In this document: piece after piece, positions 35,420-43,768 of the stretch | How positions within the stretch are numbered: position 1 is the first letter of the stretch | How the letters are laid out: every line of letters starts with the position of its first letter | Source of the DNA: Bradyrhizobium sp. Gha | GTDB lineage: Bacteria; Pseudomonadota; Alphaproteobacteria; Rhizobiales; Xanthobacteraceae | Direction of reading: 5' to 3' | Assembly (NCBI RefSeq): GCF_900113735.1 | Contig: NZ_FOQM01000001.1 | Span: 372,001 to 436,000 of the forward strand | DNA: 64,000 nt | Translations under genes and position numbers: made by a program | The notes under the pieces: generated by a model | Database searches by the model: none | Told to the model about the DNA's origin: nothing | Seen by the model: only the letters and a program-made list of their open reading frames with translations

Positions 35420-36670
35420 ATGTTGAAAAGCAGTCTAGGACTGATCGCGTTGAGCAGCCTGTTGTTGTCGGGTACCGCCTTCGCGCAGGAGAAGATCAAG
35501 GTCGGCGTCACCGCGACGCTCGAAGGCACTTACACCGTGCTCGGCGAGGATGGCATCCGCGGCTTCCAGACGGCACTCAACGTGCTCGGCAAGAAGGTCG
35601 GCGACAAGGAGCTCGAATTCGTCATCGCCTCGACCGACGCGACACCGGACTCCGCGGTCCGTGCCGTGCGAAAGCTGATCGAGCAGGACAAGGTGCAGAT
35701 CTTGCTTTCGCCGCTCTCGGGCGACGAAGGCATCGCGGTCAAGAACTTTGCAAAGACCCATCCGGAGCTGACGTTCATCAATGCGGCCTCCGGCGCCCAG
35801 GAGACGACCTATGTCGATCCGGCTCCGAACTTCTTCCGCTACAACATGGACGGTGCGCAGTGGCAGGTGGGTCTCGGCAAATATGCCTATGACACCAAGG
35901 GCTATCGCAAGATCGCAACCGTCGGCGAGGACTACTCCTTCATCTACACCCAGGTGTTCGGCCTCGTGCTCGAGTTTTGCGGTGCCGGCGGACAGGTGAC
36001 CAACCGGCAATGGGTGCCGCTCGGCACCAAGGACTTTGCCTCGGTGATTGCAGCGCTGCCTGATGACGTCGATGCCATCTATCTCGGGCTGGGCGGCGCT
36101 GACGCCGTCAACTTCCTCAACCAGTACCAGCAGGCCGGCGGCAAGGCGCATCTGATGGGCGGCTCGATCATGATCGACCAGACCATCCTGTCGTCCAAGG
36201 GCAACGCCAAGAACGCGCTGGTCGGCACGCTGGCCGCGAGCGGCCAGGCCGATACCTGGGAAGATCCAGGTTGGCAGAAGTTCGTGAAGGACTATCAGGA
36301 CGCCTTCCCGCCCAACAAGCGCTTCCCCAGCCCATCGCTGCTCGCCACCAACTATTACGGCTCGACCATGGCGCTGATCCTGGCGCTGCGTCAGGTCAAT
36401 GGCGACCTGTCGAACAATCAGGCGAAGTACAAGGAAGCCCTCGCCAAGATCGAGCTCGACGCGCCCAACGGCAAGATCAAGCTCGACGCGAACCGCCAGG
36501 CCATCGGCACCAACTTCGTCACCGAGGTCGTCGACGACGGGAAGGGCGCATTGTTCTCGAAGGTCGTGAAGGTGATCCCGAACGTCAACCAGACACTGGG
36601 CTACGACCCTGCAGTGTTCGCCAAGATCGGTTTGCCGAGCCGTACGGTGCCAGAATGTAAGAAGTATTGA
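35420..36670 (+). CDS. ABC transporter substrate-binding protein, branched-chain amino acid type
   Basis: 416 aa from the ATG at 35420, preceded by AGGGAGGAGAG. A signal peptide (residues 1-22, LGLIALSSLLLSGTAFAQ) leads to a periplasmic-binding-protein fold of the LivK/HAAT family: VGVTATLEGTYTVLGEDGI, ATDA-type loop STDATPDSAVRAVRKLI, FINAASGAQETTY and MIDQTILS. The ligand may be an amino acid, amide or aromatic acid; this family is broad. It stands before the AraC regulator and the livHMGF-like genes, so it is probably the ligand receptor of that transporter. Confidence 0.93.
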   Translation: MLKSSLGLIALSSLLLSGTAFAQEKIKVGVTATLEGTYTVLGEDGIRGFQTALNVLGKKVGDKELEFVIASTDATPDSAVRAVRKLIEQDKVQILLSPLSGDEGIAVKNFAKTHPELTFINAASGAQETTYVDPAPNFFRYNMDGAQWQVGLGKYAYDTKGYRKIATVGEDYSFIYTQVFGLVLEFCGAGGQVTNRQWVPLGTKDFASVIAALPDDVDAIYLGLGGADAVNFLNQYQQAGGKAHLMGGSIMIDQTILSSKGNAKNALVGTLAASGQADTWEDPGWQKFVKDYQDAFPPNKRFPSPSLLATNYYGSTMALILALRQVNGDLSNNQAKYKEALAKIELDAPNGKIKLDANRQAIGTNFVTEVVDDGKGALFSKVVKVIPNVNQTLGYDPAVFAKIGLPSRTVPECKKY

Positions 36671-36699
36671 CGTAATCGTATTGCGACACTGTGACTGAT

Positions 36700-36748
36700 G
36701 GGAGAGATTTGCAAAGCGCCGACATCGCGCGCTCTTGCATTCTCTCCC
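36700..36748. repeat. Imperfect inverted repeat downstream of the binding-protein gene
   Basis: GGGAGAGA (36700-36707) pairs with TCTCTCCC (36741-36748), and TGCAA (36710-36714) with TTGCA (36735-36739), leaving a 20-nt loop. No T-run follows. It could be an mRNA-stabilising hairpin after the binding-protein cistron or an operator for the adjacent AraC regulator. Confidence 0.4.
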
Positions 36749-36797
36749 AGGTTGTTGAAGGCTGTAAAAAAGATAAAAGCTTCAGGGAGGGGAAGGC

Positions 36798-37625
36798 ATG
36801 AGCCGGGCGCTCGCCGTCTTCCACGGCCGCTTCGGCCGGGCGACGGTCTATCAATTGAACCGCCCTTTCAACATCCACGCGCATCGCGAAGGTCATTTGA
36901 TCTTCCATGTCGGCGGGCGTGCCGCATGCATCGATGTCAACGATGGACGTTACGAACTGGCTGAAGGTTCCGTTGTCGCGGTCAATCCGTGGGAGCCGCA
37001 TAATTTCCTGCCGTCAGACCTTGACGTGGGCGCCGTTTTCTTCGTCCTCTATGTCAATCCGGAGTGGTTCGCCCCCGATACGCCGGGCGCCGAACGCCTG
37101 CGCTTCGGGCGCACTCAATTCAGGCGATCGGTCGCTCTGGACAAGCACATCAGACATGCCGCCGCCCTTGTGTGCGGCGCACCCTCGCTGAACAGTCTCG
37201 ACGGCGAGCTGCGGCGATTGATCGACGTCTGCTACGACGAAAGCTGGCAGCAGGCCGAACTTTCGCGCGATCCACGCGCCAACGGCTCCGTTACCGATTT
37301 TCGCGTGCGCAAGTGCATCAAGATGATGTCGGAGAGCCCTGGCGCTGAAATCGAGCTCGACACCATCGCACGCGAATCCGGGTTGTCGCGACCGCATTTT
37401 TACCGGCTGTTCCGCACCCAGACCGGCGTTACCCCTCACCTCTATCTCAACACGCTGATGATGGAGCAGGCGCTGGAGGCGCTGGTGGCGAGCGAAGCGC
37501 CGATCGCCGACATCGGCTTCGATCTCGGCTTCTCCTCGCAGAGCGGCTTCACCCGCTTCTTTGCGGCCAATGTCGGCATGGCGCCAACCGATTATCGTCG
37601 CGCGGCCAAGGTTTTGCGCGGCTGA
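36798..37625 (+). CDS. AraC-family transcriptional regulator
   Basis: 275 aa. The N-terminal cupin (AraC-type ligand domain) has FNIHAHREGHLIFHVGGRA and VVAVNPWEPHNFLP. The C-terminal double helix-turn-helix (from ~175) has IELDTIARESGLSRPHFYRL and ADIGFDLGFSSQSGFTRFFA. AGGGAGGGGAAGG precedes the ATG. It sits between the binding protein and the permease genes, so it probably activates this catabolic cluster in response to its substrate. Confidence 0.92.
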   Translation: MSRALAVFHGRFGRATVYQLNRPFNIHAHREGHLIFHVGGRAACIDVNDGRYELAEGSVVAVNPWEPHNFLPSDLDVGAVFFVLYVNPEWFAPDTPGAERLRFGRTQFRRSVALDKHIRHAAALVCGAPSLNSLDGELRRLIDVCYDESWQQAELSRDPRANGSVTDFRVRKCIKMMSESPGAEIELDTIARESGLSRPHFYRLFRTQTGVTPHLYLNTLMMEQALEALVASEAPIADIGFDLGFSSQSGFTRFFAANVGMAPTDYRRAAKVLRG

Positions 37626-37737
37626 CGGGCGCGCGAAAAGATACTCACGATCAAGTGCCTCCCGCGCCGTCCCACTAGGATGGGTGGAACGCGATTCCGG
37701 CAAGAGGATCGCTTCAGTCCCGGGAGGACGCAAATCC

Positions 37738-37827
37738 ATGGCGAGGTACGCAGCCTGTACGGGGCTGTCTGACCTGGATCCGAGGTGTGATGGCGACCGT
37801 CGCAAGCGGAGCGAGGTGACGCCATGA
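37738..37827 (+). CDS. Possible 29-aa leader peptide upstream of livH
   Basis: MARYAACTGLSDLDPRCDGD and a basic tail; GGGAGGA lies 10 nt before the ATG, and its TGA overlaps the livH ATG as ATGA. That pattern suggests translational coupling. The sequence has no conserved motif and may be chance. Confidence 0.25.
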   Translation: MARYAACTGLSDLDPRCDGDRRKRSEVTP

Positions 37828-38834
37828 CCCGCTTTGTGGAGCGTCATCCCGCCTGGGCACTTGTCGTCATCATTGCGATCGCATTGGCGCTTTGGTTGAT
37901 CTTCGCGGTGTGGCCGCCCGGCCTCGAAGAAGCCATCGGTCGCAAGCGGGTGTTTCTTAACGCCCTGTTCAACGGCATCACGCTCGGCGGTCTCTATTTC
38001 CTCGTCGCCAGCGGCTTCACGCTGATCTTCGGCCTGATGCGCAACGTCAATCTCGCGCACGGCTCGCTCTATCTGTTCGGCGGCTATGTCGGCTACGCCA
38101 TCAGCGCCTCGACCGGATCCTGGATCCTCTCCTTCATCGTCGCCTTTGTCCTGACGGCGCTGGTCGGCGTCCTGCTCCAGGTGCTGGTCTTCCGCCGCAT
38201 GGAGGGACAGGATCTGCGCCAGACCATGGTGACGATCGGGCTCTCAATCGTGTTCGCCGATCTCATGCTGTGGGCCTGTGGTGGCGACTTCTACCAGATC
38301 CAGACGCCGACCTGGCTGATCGGCCCGATCGAGCTGCCGCTCATCACCGCCGTGAAATCCTCGGGCGAGCCGGTCTATTTGCGCTACCCGCTGGTGCGGC
38401 TCGTCATCTTCCTGGCTTCCGTCATCATCGGCATCGCGATGTGGCTGGCGCTCAACCGCACCCGGATCGGCATGATCATCCGCGCCGGCGTCGACGACCG
38501 CGACATCCTGGCCGCAACCGGCGTGCGCATCCAGATCGTTTTCGTGCTGGTCTTCGCGCTCGGCGCCGGCCTTGCCGGTATCGCGGGCGTCGTGGGGGGC
38601 ACCTTCCAGTCGCTCTCGCCCGGCGAGGACATCCGCTTCCTGCTCGCATCCCTCGTGGTCGTGATCGTCGGGGGCATGGGCTCAATTCCGGGGGCGGCGC
38701 TCGGCGCGCTCATCATCGGCCTCGCCGAGCAGCTCGGCTCGGTCTACATCCCGACCTACGCCATCGTCGTGACCTTCCTGATCATGGTGCTGGTGCTGGC
38801 GCTTCGGCCGCAGGGCCTGCTGGCGAGGCGCTGA
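37824..38834 (+). CDS. livH: Branched-chain-type ABC transporter permease LivH
   Basis: 336 aa, about eight helices. Family features include GLYFLVASGFTLIFGLMRNV with LAHGSLYLFGGYVGY, and the conserved GVRIQIVFVLVFALGAGLAG near residue 235. The N terminus has an extra hydrophobic segment before the core. It forms the membrane channel together with LivM. It is the first gene of the tightly packed block through 43742. Confidence 0.93.
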   Translation: MTRFVERHPAWALVVIIAIALALWLIFAVWPPGLEEAIGRKRVFLNALFNGITLGGLYFLVASGFTLIFGLMRNVNLAHGSLYLFGGYVGYAISASTGSWILSFIVAFVLTALVGVLLQVLVFRRMEGQDLRQTMVTIGLSIVFADLMLWACGGDFYQIQTPTWLIGPIELPLITAVKSSGEPVYLRYPLVRLVIFLASVIIGIAMWLALNRTRIGMIIRAGVDDRDILAATGVRIQIVFVLVFALGAGLAGIAGVVGGTFQSLSPGEDIRFLLASLVVVIVGGMGSIPGAALGALIIGLAEQLGSVYIPTYAIVVTFLIMVLVLALRPQGLLARR

Positions 38835-38835
38835 C

Positions 38836-39924
38836 ATGTCCGTCACCCACGATGCCCGCATTCAGGTTCACAAGCCCGCCACCGCGGCACATCGCCCATC
38901 CGTGCGTGGCTGGCCCGACGTCAACAATCCCGCGGCCTGGATCGTGGCCGCCATCCTCCTGATCATGCCGCTGATCGCCAACGGCTTCTTCCTGATCGAG
39001 ATCTTTGCGACCACGCTGATCCTCGGCACCATCGCGCTCAGCCTGATGTTGCTGGCCGGCTATGGCGGCATGGTCAGCCTGATGCAGCTCACCATCGCGG
39101 GCTTCTGTGCCTACATGGTCGCGGTGTTCGGAACCAGCGACAACGCCAATATCAGCCTGGGTTGGCCCTGGTGGCTGGCCGTGCCGATGGCGCTGACGCT
39201 CGCAACGGTCTTCGGCACGCTGGGCGGCGCGCTCGCGGTGCGCACCGAAGGCATCTACACCATCATGATCACGCTCGCGATTGGGGCGGCATTCTATTAC
39301 TTCACCAACCAGAACTGGGCGATCTTCAACGGTCACACCGGCATCAACAACGTCGCGACGCCGCATTTCTGGGGCGTCAACTGGCGGGCGGACATTCCGT
39401 TCTACTATCTCGTGCTCGCGGTCGCCGCGCTTTGCTATTTCGCCGTCGACTACGTCTCCCGCGCGCCGTTTGGCCTCGCGCTCCAGGGCGTGCGTGACAA
39501 TCCGCGCCGCATGGCCGCGCTCGGCTTCAACGTCAATGCCCACCGTGTCGCGGCTTACGCCCTCGCCTCCTTCATTGCGGGTCTCGCCGGCGTGCTGCAA
39601 GTGTGGAATTATCGCCAGATCTCGCCGGGCTCGGTGAGTGTCGGCGCCTGCATCGACATCCTCATCATCGCCGTCGTCGGCGGCATTACGCGCCCGATCG
39701 GCCCCTATATCGGCGCACTGGTGTTCGTCCTCCTGCGCACGTTTGCGCTCGACTTCCTGGTCAAGATCGGGCTCGACGGCAACCGCTTCCGGCTGCTGAT
39801 CGGGCTCGGCTTCCTCGCCATCGTGTTCTGGTCGTCGGACGGCGTGATCGGCCTGTGGCAGCGCTGGCGGCAGAGCCAGCGTCCTCAGACGGATCGCCCG
39901 AGCGGAAGGGGCGGTCATGGATAG
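38836..39924 (+). CDS. livM: Branched-chain-type ABC transporter permease LivM
   Basis: 362 aa. About ten helices, with LAGYGGMVSLMQLTIAGFCA (LivM core), RAPFGLALQGVRDNPRRMAA (coupling loop to the ATPases) and GGITRPIGPYIGALVF at the end. The first ~30 residues are polar and the last ~25 are a basic tail. It overlaps the livG-like gene by 8 nt. Confidence 0.93.
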   Translation: MSVTHDARIQVHKPATAAHRPSVRGWPDVNNPAAWIVAAILLIMPLIANGFFLIEIFATTLILGTIALSLMLLAGYGGMVSLMQLTIAGFCAYMVAVFGTSDNANISLGWPWWLAVPMALTLATVFGTLGGALAVRTEGIYTIMITLAIGAAFYYFTNQNWAIFNGHTGINNVATPHFWGVNWRADIPFYYLVLAVAALCYFAVDYVSRAPFGLALQGVRDNPRRMAALGFNVNAHRVAAYALASFIAGLAGVLQVWNYRQISPGSVSVGACIDILIIAVVGGITRPIGPYIGALVFVLLRTFALDFLVKIGLDGNRFRLLIGLGFLAIVFWSSDGVIGLWQRWRQSQRPQTDRPSGRGGHG

Positions 39925-40699
39925 CGTTGCGCAACGCCTTTCCGTCGTCGGATCAGGTTCAGCACTCGAGCTGCGCGGCGTCACCCGGCTGTTCGGGGCT
40001 CTGGCGGCGCTGACCGACGTCACCATCACCGTGCGTCCCGGCGAGCGGCGCGCCGTGCTCGGCTCGAATGGCGCCGGCAAGACCACGCTGTTCAACTGCA
40101 TCACCGGCGACTTCCCGCCCTCCTCCGGCACAATCCGCTTCTTCGGCGAAGACGTCACGCACTACCCGCCCTATGAGCGCATCCGCCGCGGCCTCAGACG
40201 AACCTATCAGATCTCTGCGCTGTTTCCCGGCCTCACCGTGCAGGACAATGTCTATCTCGCCTGCCGCGGCGTCTCGCGCGGCCGGTTCTCGTTCCTGCGT
40301 CCGGGGCAGAACGACGCGCTGATGCACGCGGCCGACGGACTGGTCCAAGCCGTGCACCTGGCAGCCGTGAAGGACCAGCGCGTCGCTGAACTCGCACATG
40401 GCCAGCAGCGCCAGCTCGAGATCGCGCTGGCGCTCGCCGGCGCGCCGCGCTTCGTGCTGTTCGACGAGCCGGCCGCCGGCCTGTCGCCGACCGAGCGCGC
40501 CGAGCTGGTGGAGATCCTGACCTCGCTGCCGGCTCATATCGGCTACATCATCATCGAGCACGACATGGACGTGGCGCTGCGCGTCGTCGAAAGCGTGACG
40601 ATGATGCACAACGGCCGCATCTTCAAGGAAGGTCTGCCGGAAGAGATCCAGTCCGACCCCGAGGTGCAGGAGCTTTATCTCGGAGGCGGCCATGAATGA
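39917..40699 (+). CDS. livG: Branched-chain-type ABC transporter ATP-binding protein LivG
   Basis: 260 aa. Walker A GSNGAGKTT, an LSGGQ variant in AHGQQRQLEIALAL, and Walker B VLFDEPAAGL. The C terminus EVQELYLGGGH is the usual end of LivG proteins. It hydrolyses ATP for the LivH-LivM channel. It overlaps livM and the next gene by 8 nt each. Confidence 0.93.
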   Translation: MDSVAQRLSVVGSGSALELRGVTRLFGALAALTDVTITVRPGERRAVLGSNGAGKTTLFNCITGDFPPSSGTIRFFGEDVTHYPPYERIRRGLRRTYQISALFPGLTVQDNVYLACRGVSRGRFSFLRPGQNDALMHAADGLVQAVHLAAVKDQRVAELAHGQQRQLEIALALAGAPRFVLFDEPAAGLSPTERAELVEILTSLPAHIGYIIIEHDMDVALRVVESVTMMHNGRIFKEGLPEEIQSDPEVQELYLGGGHE

Positions 40700-42905
40700 G
40701 GCCCGCCGCGCCGCCGCCCTCGAGGTCCGCGGCCTCGACGTCTATTACGGCCACTCGCACGCGCTGCAGGGGGTCGACCTCTCGCTGGACGCCGGCGTGT
40801 TCTCCGTGGTCGGCCGCAACGGCATGGGCAAGACAACGCTGTGCAAGGCGATCATGGGCCTGGTGCCGGTGAGCGGTGGCTCGATCCGCGTCCGCGCTGA
40901 AGACATCACGCGGCGGCCGCCGGCACACATCGCGCGGCTCGGCATCGGCTATGTGCCGCAAGGCCGCCGGCTCTGGCGCTCGCTCAGCGTCGACGAGCAT
41001 CTTCGCCTTGCCGGTGGCATGCGCTCCGGCGCCTGGACCGTCGAGCGCATCTACGACACTTTCCCGCGGCTCGCCGAACGCCGGGATCATGGCGGCGGCC
41101 AGCTATCCGGCGGCGAGCAGCAGATGCTCGCGATCTCGCGGGCGCTTTTGACCAATCCGCAGCTGCTGATCATGGACGAGCCGACCGAGGGCCTCGCGCC
41201 CGTCATCGTCGCCCAGGTCGAGGAAATGCTGCTGCAGCTTGGCGAGGACGGCGACATGTCCGTCCTCGTGATCGAGCAGAACATCGGCGTCGCCACCGCG
41301 ATTTCGCGCAACGTCGCGATCATGGTCAATGGCCGCATCAACCGGATCATCGACTCGGTGCGCCTGTCCGCCGACCGCGAGCTCCAGCAGCGCCTGCTTG
41401 GTGTCGGACTGCATGCCGAGCTCGACCCCGACATCGATGCGCCCGCCGCGGGCGGTGAGACCAAGCCCGCCCCACAACCCGCACGCACGAGCGGCCCGAT
41501 CCGGATCTACGTCTCCAATCCAACCCCGCCGACCCGCTGGTCCCAGCCCGTCCCGATTGGCCGTATCGAAGCCGCCGCGCGGACGCTCTCCACCCAAGTC
41601 GCGCGCCTCGACGAGACCGCACGGCGAAAGCGCGAGCCGGTGACGGCGCAGACGTCGGGACCGCCGGCGGTGCTGGTCGTCGGCACGCTCGACACCAAGG
41701 GAACGGAACTCCGCTTTATCAGGGACATCATCGCCGAGAGCGGGTTGCGGGCGCGGCTCGTCGACGTCTCCACCAGCGGCAAGCACGCAACCTGCGATGT
41801 CTCGGCCCAGGAGATCGCGCTGAACCACGGTCGCGGCGGCTCGGCGGTGTTCAGCCCCGATCGCGGTGCTGCCGTCACCGCGATGGCCGACGCCTTCGCC
41901 AACTGGATCAAGCGACAAGGCAATATCGCCGGCGTGATCTCGGCCGGCGGCTCGGGCGCGGCGTCGCTGGTCGCCCCCGGCATGCGCGCCCTCCCCGTCG
42001 GCGTGCCCAAGCTGATCGTCTCCTCGATTGCCTCAGGCGATGTCGCGCCCTATGTCGGTCCGGCCGATATCACCATGATGTACTCAGTGACCGACGTGCA
42101 GGGCCTCAACTCGATCTCGCGCGCGGTGCTGTCGAATGGCGCCAATGCCGTCGTCGGCATGGTCAAGGCACGGCTGGATCAGCGTGAGACCACAGAGCGA
42201 GCAGCAAGCGCCGGGTTGCCGTCGGTCGGCATCACCATGTTTGGCGTCACCACACCGGCGGTGCAGAAGATCGAGGCCGATCTGCGGGATGACTTCGAAT
42301 GTCTCGTCTTCCACGCCACCGGCGTCGGCGGCCGTTCGATGGAGAAGCTCGTCGATTCCGGCCAGCTCGCTGGCGTGATCGACCTCACCACGACGGAGAT
42401 CTGCGACCTTCTGATGGGCGGGGTGTTTCCGGCAACTGAGGATCGCTTCGGCGCGATCATCCGTACCCGCGCGCCCTATATCGGCTCGGTCGGCGCGCTC
42501 GACATGGTCAACTTCGGCGCGCCCGACACCATTCCCGAGCGCTATCGCGGACGCAAATTCCACGTCCACAATCCGCAGGTGATCTTGATGCGGACGACGG
42601 CGGAGGAAAACGAGCGCATGGGCCGCTGGATCGGCGAACGGCTCAACCAGATGGACGGGCCGGTGCGCTTCTTCCTGCCGGAGGGCGGTGTCTCCGCGCT
42701 CGATGCCCGGGGCCAGCCGTTCTGGGATCAGGAGGCCGATGCCGCCCTGTTCCGCGCGCTGGAGCGCACCGTTCGTGGGACCGGCAACCGCCAGCTCATC
42801 CGCGTCAAGCAGAACATCAACGATCCCGAGTTCGCCTCGACCATCACAGCCGCGTTCCGAACGCTGTTCGGACGCGCCGGGGCGCGCCGGAGAGGAGCGA
42901 GGTGA
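40692..42905 (+). CDS. Fusion of LivF-type ABC ATPase and Tm-1-like (UPF0261) domain
   Basis: 737 aa. Residues ~1-235 are a complete LivF ATPase: Walker A GRNGMGKTT, signature LSGGEQQMLAISRAL, Walker B LLIMDEPTEGL. A Pro/Arg-rich linker (~235-323) follows, and then residues ~324-737 form a Tm-1-like domain starting VLVVGTLDTKGTELRFIRD, with AGGSGAASLVAPGMRALP and STTEICDLLMGG-type segments (IDLTTTEICDLLMGGVFPA). UPF0261/Tm-1 proteins are nucleotide-binding, with uncertain function in bacteria. The join is in a single uninterrupted frame. It is followed by the PEP-hydrolase-like gene, a usual neighbour of UPF0261. Confidence 0.9.
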   Translation: MNEARRAAALEVRGLDVYYGHSHALQGVDLSLDAGVFSVVGRNGMGKTTLCKAIMGLVPVSGGSIRVRAEDITRRPPAHIARLGIGYVPQGRRLWRSLSVDEHLRLAGGMRSGAWTVERIYDTFPRLAERRDHGGGQLSGGEQQMLAISRALLTNPQLLIMDEPTEGLAPVIVAQVEEMLLQLGEDGDMSVLVIEQNIGVATAISRNVAIMVNGRINRIIDSVRLSADRELQQRLLGVGLHAELDPDIDAPAAGGETKPAPQPARTSGPIRIYVSNPTPPTRWSQPVPIGRIEAAARTLSTQVARLDETARRKREPVTAQTSGPPAVLVVGTLDTKGTELRFIRDIIAESGLRARLVDVSTSGKHATCDVSAQEIALNHGRGGSAVFSPDRGAAVTAMADAFANWIKRQGNIAGVISAGGSGAASLVAPGMRALPVGVPKLIVSSIASGDVAPYVGPADITMMYSVTDVQGLNSISRAVLSNGANAVVGMVKARLDQRETTERAASAGLPSVGITMFGVTTPAVQKIEADLRDDFECLVFHATGVGGRSMEKLVDSGQLAGVIDLTTTEICDLLMGGVFPATEDRFGAIIRTRAPYIGSVGALDMVNFGAPDTIPERYRGRKFHVHNPQVILMRTTAEENERMGRWIGERLNQMDGPVRFFLPEGGVSALDARGQPFWDQEADAALFRALERTVRGTGNRQLIRVKQNINDPEFASTITAAFRTLFGRAGARRRGAR

Positions 42906-42908
42906 CCG

Positions 42909-43742
42909 ATGGCCCGGTTTGAACGCGCAGCACTTCTGCGGCGATTTCGCGAGATGGCGAAGCGTGGCGAGCCGATCGTCGGCGGTGGCGCCGGCACCGG
43001 CCTGTCGGCCAAGTGCGAGGAAGCCGGTGGCGTCGATCTCATCGTGATCTACAATTCCGGCCGCTACCGCATGGCGGGCCGCGGCTCGCTCGCGGGGCTG
43101 ATGCCCTATGGCGACGCCAACGCCATCGTGGTCGAGATGGCCGGCGAGGTGCTGCCCGTGGTCAGCAAGACGCCGGTGCTGGCCGGCGTCAACGGCACCG
43201 ATCCGTTCCGCGACATGGACATGTTCCTCGATCAGCTCAAGGCGCTCGGCTTTGCCGGCGTGCAGAACTTTCCGACCGTCGGTCTGATCGACGGAATCTT
43301 CCGTGCCAATCTCGAAGAGACCGGCATGTCCTATGCGCTGGAGATCGACATGATCGCCAAGGCACGTGAGAAGGACCTGCTGACGACGCCTTATGTCTTC
43401 AGCGAGAAGGAAGCCGCCGCGATGGCAATCGCCGGCGCCGACATCATCGTCTGCCATCTCGGGCTCACCACCGGCGGCACGGTCGGAGCGCAGACCGCGC
43501 CGAAGCTGAAGGACTGCCCAGCTCGGATCGACACCTGGGCCTCGGCCGCGCTCAGCGTCAATCCGGACATTCTGGTGCTGGCTCATGGCGGTCCGATCGC
43601 GGATCCGGCGGACGCCGATTTCATCATGAAGAACACCCGCTACTGCCACGGCTTCTACGGCGCCTCCTCGATGGAGCGGCTGCCGGTGGAGCGGGCGTTG
43701 ACGGAGCAGGTACGTCAATTCAAGGCGATCGGCGCGCGCTGA
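42909..43742 (+). CDS. Phosphoenolpyruvate hydrolase-family TIM-barrel protein
   Basis: 277 aa. The pattern [40 protein letters not shown] and the C-terminal [14 protein letters not shown] with [14 protein letters not shown] match the PEP-hydrolase-like family that is commonly encoded beside UPF0261 proteins. The name comes from fold similarity; catalysis has not been proven for most members. GAGG lies about 8 nt before the ATG. It follows the LivF::Tm-1 fusion by 3 nt. Confidence 0.82.
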   Translation: MARFERAALLRRFREMAKRGEPIVGGGAGTGLSAKCEEAGGVDLIVIYNSGRYRMAGRGSLAGLMPYGDANAIVVEMAGEVLPVVSKTPVLAGVNGTDPFRDMDMFLDQLKALGFAGVQNFPTVGLIDGIFRANLEETGMSYALEIDMIAKAREKDLLTTPYVFSEKEAAAMAIAGADIIVCHLGLTTGGTVGAQTAPKLKDCPARIDTWASAALSVNPDILVLAHGGPIADPADADFIMKNTRYCHGFYGASSMERLPVERALTEQVRQFKAIGAR

Positions 43743-43768
43743 CGCCTGTCAGATTGAGGGAGGGAAAC

